Below are positions 31,847 to 40,700 of a stretch of 64,000 bases of DNA, piece by piece. A program made the translations under genes and the position numbers. The first letter of the stretch is position 1. Each line of letters starts with the position of its first letter. The DNA lies in contig DASPNJ010000101.1 of assembly GCA_035626595.1 (NCBI GenBank), positions 9,386 to 73,385 of the forward strand. Reading direction: 5' to 3'. The stretch is from JAQGMV01 sp035626595 (lineage in GTDB: Bacteria > Pseudomonadota > Gammaproteobacteria > Burkholderiales > SG8-41). Below the pieces are notes generated by a model. It ran no database searches, had not been told where the DNA came from, and saw only the letters and a list, made by a program, of their open reading frames with translations.

Positions 31847-32823
31847 AACGTCTGCACCTGGATGTTGGCCGCTTTGACGACCTTGCCCCATTTCACGACC
31901 TCGTTGCGCAGATAGTCGGCGAACTGCTCCGGCGTCATTTGCGGCGCCGGCTCGATGCCCGCGACGAGCAGGCGCTCGCGCACGTCGGGCATCGCGAGGA
32001 TACGGGTGATCTCCTGATGGAGCTTCGCGACGATATCGCGCGGCGTGCCGGCCGGAGCGAGTATCCCCACGGAGTTGGTCGATTCGTATCCGGGCACGCC
32101 GACTTCGGCAACGGTCGGCAGGTTAGGCAGCACGACAGAACGCTTCGATGTGCATACGCCGAGCGCGCGCAGCCTGCCGGCCCGCACATACGCGACGGCA
32201 GTAGGCATCGTCGCGAACGTGACATCCACCTCGCCCATCACCGTTGCGAGCACCGCTGGCGCCCCGCCTTTGTAGCCGACGAATGTGATCTTCGTGCCGG
32301 CCATGCTGTTGAAGAGCTCGCCGGTCATCTGTGGGCCCGTGCCGCCGGCGCCGAAGTTGAGCCGCCCGGGCTTGGTCTTCGCGAGCGCGATCAGCTCCTT
32401 CACCGTGCGCACCGGCACCGACGGATGAACGGCGAGGACCTGGGAGATGGTCGAGGTGAGCGTGATCGGCGCGAACGCCTGGGGAAACTGGTAGGGCATG
32501 TTTCGGTAGGTCACCGGATGCACCGTGTGCGTGCCGGTCATCACGAAGAGCGTGTAGCCGTCGGGCGCGGCCTTTGCCACCGCGTCCGCGCCGATGATGC
32601 CCTGCGCGCCTGCCCGGTTGTCGACGATCAGCGGCTGCCCGAAGGCTTCCTGAAACTTCGGCGCCATCACGCGCGCGACGATGTCCGACGAGCCACCGGG
32701 CGCGAAGCCGTCGATGATGCGGACCGGCTTTGCGGGATACGTTTGTGCGAATGCGCTCCCTGTCAGGGCCGCGGCAGAGACGAAGAACAGCGATCCGATC
32801 TGCAGGACGGTGCTTACGTGCAT
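31843..32823 (-). CDS. Bug/TctC-family receptor, orphan
   Basis: A 326-residue receptor with signal peptide MHVSTVLQIGSLFFVSAAAL and cleavage near SAFAQ, then TYPAKPVRIIDGFAPGGSSD. DNRAGAQGIIGAD, APDGYTLFVMTGTH, RLNFGAGGTGPQ and ILAPAGTPRDI are family landmarks. It is convergent with the cupin gene (4-bp overlap) and divergent from the small AtzG-like gene and amidase. Its ligand may therefore be an amide or its acid, but that is only context. Its C-terminus is the closest visible relative of the remnant at 25044. Confidence 0.92.
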   Translation of the reverse strand: MHVSTVLQIGSLFFVSAAALTGSAFAQTYPAKPVRIIDGFAPGGSSDIVARVMAPKFQEAFGQPLIVDNRAGAQGIIGADAVAKAAPDGYTLFVMTGTHTVHPVTYRNMPYQFPQAFAPITLTSTISQVLAVHPSVPVRTVKELIALAKTKPGRLNFGAGGTGPQMTGELFNSMAGTKITFVGYKGGAPAVLATVMGEVDVTFATMPTAVAYVRAGRLRALGVCTSKRSVVLPNLPTVAEVGVPGYESTNSVGILAPAGTPRDIVAKLHQEITRILAMPDVRERLLVAGIEPAPQMTPEQFADYLRNEVVKWGKVVKAANIQVQTF

Positions 32824-32907
32824 GGCATACCTCCGGTGATGGCGCGATGCGGGCGTGATCCTGTGTATGTTAGGTTACACCGCGACCTACATCCTGGAGG
32901 AGCTGCG

Positions 32908-33138
32908 ATGAAGAAGAGCAGGCGCAAGACGACGGTTACGGCGGAACTGTGCGAGTCGATCGCGCGCAACCTGCGGGCCACGAAGATCACGCCGGCAGTC
33001 GCGCAGGCGCTTGCGCCGAACCTCGAGCGTCTCAACAACGCGGCGCTGGAGGCGGCGAAGGACAGCGATTTCAACCATGAGCCCTCACGCTTCGCATCAG
33101 TTCTCGCGCAGCTCAAGGCGCCCTCCGCGCGGCGATGA
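32908..33138 (+). CDS. Small AtzG/GatC-like partner of the amidase
   Basis: A 76-residue helical protein starting MKKSRRKTTVTAELCESIAR, behind a strong GGAGGAG. The pattern of a helix, NLERLNNAALEAAKDSD, then HEPSRFASVLAQLKA resembles the DUF4089/AtzG and GatC class of small proteins that bind amidase-signature enzymes. Its TGA overlaps the amidase ATG (ATGA), so the two are made together. I infer a structural subunit that stabilises the amidase, as AtzG does for AtzE. Similarity is judged by eye and needs a profile search. Confidence 0.65.
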   Translation: MKKSRRKTTVTAELCESIARNLRATKITPAVAQALAPNLERLNNAALEAAKDSDFNHEPSRFASVLAQLKAPSARR

Positions 33139-34553
33139 ACGAGGACATTCTCGAGCTCGGGCTGACGGAGCTGGCCGCTGCGATCCGTAAACGGAAGATT
33201 TCATCGCTCGCGGCGACACGCGCGTGTCTCGACCGCGCAGAGCGCCTTCAGCCACACCTGAACTGCTTCATATCGATCGAGGCGGATGCGGCGCTGAAGG
33301 CGGCACGCGCCGCCGATCGGGCGCTTGCACGCGGTGCGAAGCTGGGTCTCCTGCACGGCGTGCCGCTCGCGCACAAGGACCTCTTCTATCGCAAAGGACG
33401 CGTCTCGACCGGTGGCGCGAAGATCCTGCGCGACTACAAGCCTCGCGTCACCGCGACTGTGGTCGAGCGCATGCAGGCGGCCGGTGCGATCTGGCTGGGC
33501 ACGCTCAACATGTCGGAGTTCGCCGGCAATCCGACGGGACACAACGAGCACTTCGGCGACTGCCGCAATGCCTGGAACATCGAGCACGTGAGCGGAGGCT
33601 CGTCGAGCGGCTCGGGCGTCGCCGTGGCGGCGCGCCTCTGCTACGGCTCGCTCGGTTCCGACACCGGCGGATCGATCCGCCATCCGGCCGCGTTCAATGG
33701 CGTCGTCGGATTGAAGCCCACCCAGGGCCGCGTCAGCCGCTTCGGCGTGCTGCCACGGTCGTGGTCGCTCGACAACGTGGGGCCGCTTGCGCGCAGCGCG
33801 CGCGATTGCGCGCGCTTGATGCGCGTGATCGCGGGCGCTGACGAAAACGACTCGACCTGCAGCACCGAGCGCGTGCCCGACTACGAAAAAGAGCTGGGCG
33901 GCAGTGTGAAAGGCCTCCGCATCGGCGTTCCCACGAACTATTACTACGACAGCGCCAGCGCCGACGTCCGCCGCCGCATGGAGGAGAGCCTGGCCGCGCT
34001 GAAGTCGCTCGGCGCGCGCGTGATCGAGCTCGAGGTGCCGGACCCGCAGCGCCTGCTCGATCTCTCCAACGTGATCTCGCAGCCCGAGGTCGCTGCCGTG
34101 CACGGCAACTGGCTGCGCGAGCGGTCCGAGGACTACTCGGTCTGGCGCGGGGCCATCGAGCCGGGGCTCGTGGTCTCGGCGGCGAGCTACCTCGACGCGC
34201 AGATGGCGCGGCCGCGGCTGATTCAGGAGTTCGTCGAGGCGGTCTTCCGGCGCGTCGATCTGCTGCACGCGCCGGTGTACTCGCGGCCGGTGCCGACGAT
34301 CGCCGAGGCGACGCCGCGCTCGGCGGCCGACATCCCGCGCGTGCAGGGCATCTCGCGGAACAACCGGCCCGCGAACTTCCTCGGTATTCCGTCGGTGAGC
34401 GTGCCGGCGGGATTTTCGACGAACGGGCTCCCCGTCGCGTTTCAGCTCATGGGCCGGCCGTTTTCGGAGCCGTTGCTCTTACGCGTCGCCGACGCGTATC
34501 AAGGTGTCACGCAGTGGCACCGGCGTGCGCCGGATCTGTCGCGCTATCTATAG
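33135..34553 (+). CDS. Amidase-signature family hydrolase
   Basis: A 472-residue amidase. The catalytic triad is clear: Lys in VPLAHKDLFYRKG near 80, cis-Ser in GGSSSGSG near 155 and nucleophile Ser in GSDTGGSIRHPAAFNG near 180. The length and order fit GatA/AtzE-type enzymes that hydrolyse amide or ureide bonds. It overlaps the upstream small gene by 4 nt, which supports an AtzE-AtzG-like heteromer. It may hydrolyse an amide taken up through the neighbouring Bug receptor. A true GatA is unlikely without gatB. A dispersed palindromic repeat follows the stop by 38 nt. Confidence 0.9.
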   Translation: MNEDILELGLTELAAAIRKRKISSLAATRACLDRAERLQPHLNCFISIEADAALKAARAADRALARGAKLGLLHGVPLAHKDLFYRKGRVSTGGAKILRDYKPRVTATVVERMQAAGAIWLGTLNMSEFAGNPTGHNEHFGDCRNAWNIEHVSGGSSSGSGVAVAARLCYGSLGSDTGGSIRHPAAFNGVVGLKPTQGRVSRFGVLPRSWSLDNVGPLARSARDCARLMRVIAGADENDSTCSTERVPDYEKELGGSVKGLRIGVPTNYYYDSASADVRRRMEESLAALKSLGARVIELEVPDPQRLLDLSNVISQPEVAAVHGNWLRERSEDYSVWRGAIEPGLVVSAASYLDAQMARPRLIQEFVEAVFRRVDLLHAPVYSRPVPTIAEATPRSAADIPRVQGISRNNRPANFLGIPSVSVPAGFSTNGLPVAFQLMGRPFSEPLLLRVADAYQGVTQWHRRAPDLSRYL

Positions 34554-34591
34554 GATTGCTTGCGAGAAGCCGCAGAGACAGAGCATCCGGT

Positions 34592-34686
34592 GTCGTTGCG
34601 AGGCGCAGCAGCGACGAAGCAAGCCGCGGAGCGTTCGCTTGCGTGCGCCACGCGATCGCCACGTCGCTATCGCTCCTCGCGATGAC
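34592..34686. repeat. Dispersed palindromic repeat, copy A (full element)
   Basis: A 95-bp imperfect inverted repeat between the amidase and the RTX gene. The arms begin GTCGTTGCGAGGCGC on one strand and GTCATCGCGAGGAGC on the other. The right half is shared with 20446-20490 and 63022-63063. It can fold into a long hairpin and may also end transcription of the convergent genes. Confidence 0.75.
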
Positions 34687-34708
34687 TGGCCTGCGATGAC
34701 CAGTTGTG

Positions 34709-37700
34709 TCAGGCGTCTATCAGCAGCTTTCCAGCGGTCAACAGGTTGTCGAGGATCTGCGTCTGCGTGAGCGTGTTGTTCGCGGTGAAGTCGACGCCGG
34801 TGAGGTTGATCTGCTGACTGATGCCGCCGCCGAAGCCGTGGGTGTCGATCCGGATTTCGGTGGCGGTGCCCGTATAGACGAAGTTGAGGTAGTTCACCAA
34901 GCTCGCCGAGTTCGCGTGCTCGCCTTGCAGCAGGTCCGTCAGCTCCAGACGGTCTGTCGACGGGGCGGCGTCGAAGTCAGTGATGGTGTCCACGATCACG
35001 GGGAACTGCTGGTCGCCGTTGCTCCACCTGAAGGTGTCATTGCCGGCGCCCCCGGTCAGCGTATCGGCGTTCGCGCCGCCGGAGAGCACGTCGTTTCCGC
35101 CGCCGCCGTTCAGGTCGTTCGCGAAGAAATCGCCCAGAATGATGTCGTCTCCGGCAGAACCGATGACATTCTCGATGTTGAAGACGGTATCGAACCCCAT
35201 CGGGAATGGGTTTCCGAGCGCGATATGGTGCGCGCCGAAATCCTGCGAAACGTCGAACGTGTCCGTTCCGCCGCCGCCGTCGATGATGTCATTGCCGTCA
35301 CCGCTGCGGATCCAGTCGTTGCCGTTGCCGCCGTCGATCTTGTTGTTGCCGCTGGTGCCGGTGAGCGTGTCGTTGCCCGCGCCGCCGCTCACGCTCTCGA
35401 CCCCGGCGATGGACGTGAAGCCGGATGCCGTATTCGCTGCGAGGTCGACCGTGACATCGGCATTCGTGGAGGGCGTGTAGATGAGCCAGTCGGCGTGTCC
35501 GCCGAAGCCGTTGGCGCCCAGATCGAGCGTCACCGATTCGATGCCTGAAGCACTTCCGCCGTTCACCTCGGTGATCACGCCGGTCCCGGACCAGAACACA
35601 TTGAGAATGTCGTCGAAGTCGTTGCCGACGATCTGAAGCACGTCGAGCGCGCCGGCGCTGTCGACGACCGTGTCGGCGTCGCCGAAGTTGCGATAGATGT
35701 ACGTGTCGTTACCGTCGCCGCCCTGCAGGTTGTTCGCGAGGAAGCTTCCACGCAGCGTGTCGTCGAACGCGCTGCCGATGGCGTTCTCCACGTTGCTTAT
35801 GGCGTCGAAGCCGGGGCCGCCGAACAGATCGACGAAGGCGCCCCCGGCGAGACCCGCAGCGGACAGCGTGTCGATCCCATCACCGCCGTCGATCGTGTCG
35901 AAGTCGCCGGCCAGGCCGTCGCCGGCCCACAACGTATCGTTACCGTCGCCGCCGTTCAGGATATTGAAGCTTCCGTCGCCGATCAGCGTGTCGTTGCCGG
36001 AGCCGCCGGTGAGATTCTCGACGCCCAGAATCGCGCCGGTGAACCCCGACGCGGAGAATCCGAGCGTGGCGGTGACGTCGAAGATGCTGCCCGCGTACGA
36101 CAGCGTGTCGAGGTTGAAGCCCATCGGGGGCGGCGAGCCCGGGGGCGGCCCCATGTTGAGGCCGAGATCGAGCGTCACCAGCTCGACGCCCAGGATCGCG
36201 CCGCCGGCAACTGCCGACAGCGCGGGGCCTCCCGAGTACGTGACGGACACGAAATCGTTCCATTGCGAACCGACGATATCCAGCCGGTCGCTGCCGGCGC
36301 TGTCGATGATCGTGTCGCTCCCGAACCCGACGTTGTATATGTAGACATCGTCGCCGGCGCCGCCTTCGAGCTGGTTGTTGCCGACGCTGCCCTGGAGCGT
36401 GTCGGCGAAGGCCGTGCCGATCGCGTTCTCGATGTTGCTGATGATGTCCTGCCCTACGGCGCCGCCGAGATTGATGGTGATGCCCGACGTAAGGCCCGTC
36501 GCGAGCGCTGCCGACAGCGTGTCGTTGCCGTCGCCGCCGTCGATCGTGTCGAGGCCATCGCCGCCCCACAGCAGATCGTCGCCGGCGCGGCCTTCGAGGC
36601 GGTTGACGAAGCCGTTGCCGATGATCGTATCGGCATGAGCGGAGCCGAGCACGTTCTCGATATTGAGCACCACGTCGGCGCCGTTCGTGCCGGTCACGAG
36701 ATTGACGACCTGCGGACCGGTGCCGCCGGAGCGATCCAGCGTATCGATCCCGCCGCCACCGTCGATGACGTCGGCGCCCGCGCCGCCGTTCAGTGTGTCG
36801 TCGCCGTTCATTCCAAGCAGCCGGTCATCGCCGCCGCCGCCGATGATCACGTCGTTGAAGCGCGAGCCGGTTACCTCCTCGATCCCCAGCAACGTGTCGG
36901 TGCCGCCGCGTCCATCCGTCGCCGTGCTCATGCCAAGGTTGACTACGATGCCGCTCAGCGCCTGCTGATATTCGGCGCGATCGCGCCCGCCCTGGCCGTC
37001 GATAATGTCATCGCCGCCGGAGCCTTCGAAAATCTCGGTCACGTCGGTGCGATCGCTGCCGGTGATCGTGTCGGCAAAAGCCGAGCCGCGCACGCCTTCG
37101 ATGCCGGAGAACGTGTCGATCGTCCCGTAACCGTCGGCCGCCGTGCCGCTGCCGTCGATGCCGAGTGTGATGTTGATGCCCGCCGGCGCGCTGACGAAAT
37201 GCAGGTGGTCGATGCCGCCGCGGCCGTCGATGGTGTCGTTTCCGGCGTTGCCTTCGAAACGCTCGTTGCCGCTGGTCGTATCGCTCCCGAACATCGTGTC
37301 GTCGTGCGCGGAGCCGCGAAGGCGCTCGACGCTCACCAGCGTGTCCTGGCCGCCGTCGCCGTCGTTCGAGACGGTGCCGGCCGCAAGGTCGCCGACGATG
37401 CCGGCCGCGGCGTTCGTGTATTCCGCCCAATCGTTACCGATGCCGCCGTCGATCAGGTCGTTGCCGCCGCGTCCCTGGAAATTCTCCGAGCCCTGCGGGT
37501 CGTTGTTGGTCGCGTCGCCGCCGGTCAGCACGTCGTTCCCGGCCGTGCCGATCACGCGCTCGATGTTCGAGATGCGGTCGGTGCCGCCGAGACCGTCCGT
37601 CGCGATGCCGGTCGCGAGGTTCACGTTCACCGGGCTCGTCGAGCCCGAGTAATCGAGCGCGTCGTTGTCCGGCAGCGCGCCCGCGGCGTTCTCGCCGCCG

Positions 37701-40700
37701 TCGAGCGTGTCGTCGCCTGCACCGCCTACGATCAGATCGTTCCCCGCGCCGCCGTTGAGCCGATTGGCGATGCCGTTCCCGATGAGGGTGTCGTCGAAGG
37801 CACTGGTGGTGGCGTTCTCCATGTTGACGAACGTGTCGCCGCCGTTCGTGCCGGTAACGAAATTGATCACCTGAACGGTCGTTGCACCTGAGCGGTTGAG
37901 CGTATCGCTGCCCGCGCCGCCGTCGATGGTGTCGACGCCGAACGAACCATTGATCGAGTCGTCTCCGGCCCCGCCGAGCAGCACGTCGTCGCCCTCGCCG
38001 CCCTGTATCGTGTCGTTGCCGTCGCTGCCGTCGATGCGGTTCGGGCCCGTGTCACCTGTAAGGATGTCGTTGAAGCGCGAGCCCATGATCTGCTCGATAC
38101 CGGTGAACGTGTCGTTGCCGGCGCCGCCGGTGGCGGTTCCTGCGACGAGATTGACCGTCACACCCGAGCCGGACTGGCTGTACTCGATGCGGTCGATGCC
38201 GCCGTTGCCGTGGATCGTGTCGTTGCCGCCGAAGCCTTCGAAGTATTCGATCGAGTCGGTGCGGTTGCTGCCCGTCAGCACGTCTGCGCTGTTCGAGCCG
38301 CGCACGCCTTCGATGCCGAAGAAGGTGTCGCTGCCGTGCCCGCCGGTCGCGGTGCCGCTGCCGTCGCCGTTGAACGTCACCGTCACGGCGGAAGGCGAGT
38401 TCGTGTACATCACGTAATCGAGGCCGCCGCGGCCGTCGATCGTGTCGTCTCCGGCCATGCCCTCGAAGCGCTCGTTGCCGCTCGTCGTATCGCTGCCGAA
38501 GATCGTGTCCGCGAAGGCCGAGCCGCGCACGCGCTCGATGCTGATCAGCACGTCGCTCGCCCCGTCGCCGTCGTTCGAAGCCGTCCCGGCCGCGATGTCC
38601 ACGACGACGCCGGCGGCAGCGTCCCGATACTCCGCCCAGTCGTTGCCCGTGCCGCCGTCGATCGTATCGACGCCGCCGCGGCCGGCGAAGACTTCGCTGT
38701 CCGACGGGTGGTTGTTGTTGGCATCGCCGCCCGTCAGTGTGTCCGCGAAGTGCGTGCCGATCACCCGCTCGACGTTGACGAGCGTGTCCGTGCCGCCGAG
38801 TCCGTCGCTCGCCGTGTGCGTGGCGAGATTCACGACAACCGCGCTCGTGGAGTCGATGTAGCTGATCGTGTCGGTATCCGGGAGCGAACCTGCCGCGTTC
38901 TCGCCGCCGTTGAGCACGTCGTTGCCGGCGCCCCCGACCAGCGTGTCGTTGTTCGCTTCGCCGCGGAGGCGGTTGTCACCCGCGTCCCCGACGAGCGCAT
39001 CGCGGAAGCTCGTGCCGCGCAGGTTCTCGATCGAGATCAGCGTGTCGATGTTGCCGCCGCCGGCCACGTTATAGCCGTCGCGCGCGGTGCCGGCTGCCGC
39101 GGTCGTATTGGTGCCGCTCCCGAGGTTGAACGCGACGGTCGCGCTGCTCAGATTCGCCACCACGCCGCTCGTGCTCGCCGAACGAAAATCGGCTTCGTCG
39201 GCGCCGTCGCCGCCGTCGAGAATGTCGGCGCCGTTCTCACCGCGCAGGCGATTGTCCGCGGCGTTGCCGATCAGCACGTCCCCGGATGACGAGCCGCGAA
39301 CCGCATTCATGTCGATCAGCGTGTCGATCGTGCCGTAGCCGTCCCGCGCGGTTCCGGCATCCACCGTGATGCCGCCGCCGGCATCGTACGCAGTCGTACC
39401 GAGATTGACGATGATGCCGCTCGGTGCGTTGGTGTAGAACGCTTCGCTGAGCGGTGCGCCGCCGCCCACCAGCGTGTCGTTGCCCGCGCGCCCGTCGAAC
39501 CGCTCGTTGAACGGATTGCCGCCGCCGATGATGATGTCCGCGCCGCTCGTGCCGATGATGACTTCGATGTTGCGCAGCGTGTCGGTGTCGTTCGCGCTGC
39601 CGCCGACGACCGCGGTCTGGCCCGCGATGCCGTAGGTCGCGTTCGCGGCCGAAGCGAGATTCACGACCACGCCGGCCGCGCCGGCATAGGTGTAGTTCGC
39701 CGTATCGCCATCGCCGGTGTTGCCGGGCTGGATGCCGGGCGTCGTGCCGCCGTCGAGAAGATCGTTACCCGTGCCGCCGTTCAGCGTATCGTCCTGCGCG
39801 CCGCCGCGAAGCTCGTCGTTGCCGTTGCCGCCCGTGAGGTTGTCGTTGCCGTCGCCGCCGAAGAGATAGTCGCCGTTGTCTGCGCCGTTGATCGAATCGT
39901 TGCCGGCGAGCCCGTCGTAGGCATCCACGCCGGCGCCGCCGGTGAACATATCGTTGCCCGCGGTTCCGTAGATCGTGCCCGCGATGACGCCGACGTCGTC
40001 GGCGGCGTCATCGACCGCCTGCTCGAGGTTGGCGCCCGTGAACTGCGTTTGCGCCGTCGACGCATCGCCCGAGGAGCCGGCGTCGGCGAGCGCCGCCGTC
40101 GCGCCGTTCTGCGGGTCCTGCGCGACGACTGCTGTCTGTGCGATCTGCGTCAGCGCGGCGCTGCCGCCCGCCGAGACCGCGTCGGCGACCTGCGTGTTGA
40201 TCTCCGCCACTACATTCGCCGCGGCTGCCGCGGTGTTGTCGATGTTGTTGCCCGTGACCCCGGCCGCAGCGGCTGACGTCACGATCAGGTCGGTCGCGGT
40301 CGTGGCGTTGCCGAGGTCGACCGGGCCGCCGCTCGTGGAAATCGTATTGGCGAGCGCGCCGATCACCGCCGCTGCCGCGGCGTCGTAGCCGGTGGACCCC
40401 GCGCCGTCGATGAGCGATGCGGCGAGCGAGATCGTGTTCTGGACCTGGACGCCCGCCGAGTAGATTTCCACCGCGTCGGGATCGCCGCTCAACGCGGCCT
40501 GTACCGGGTCGAAGGTCGTGAGGTCGATGTCGGGCAGACCGAAAGCCGTGATGACCTGCGCCTGCGCGTCGGCGACGCTCGTGCCGGGCGTGCCCTCGAT
40601 GAGCGCCGCGACGAGCGTGGTGAGCGGCGTGATCACCGTCGAGCCTTCGGGTGCGCGCAGCGTGCCGGTGAAAGCAAGCCCCGTGGAGATGTCCGTGCCG

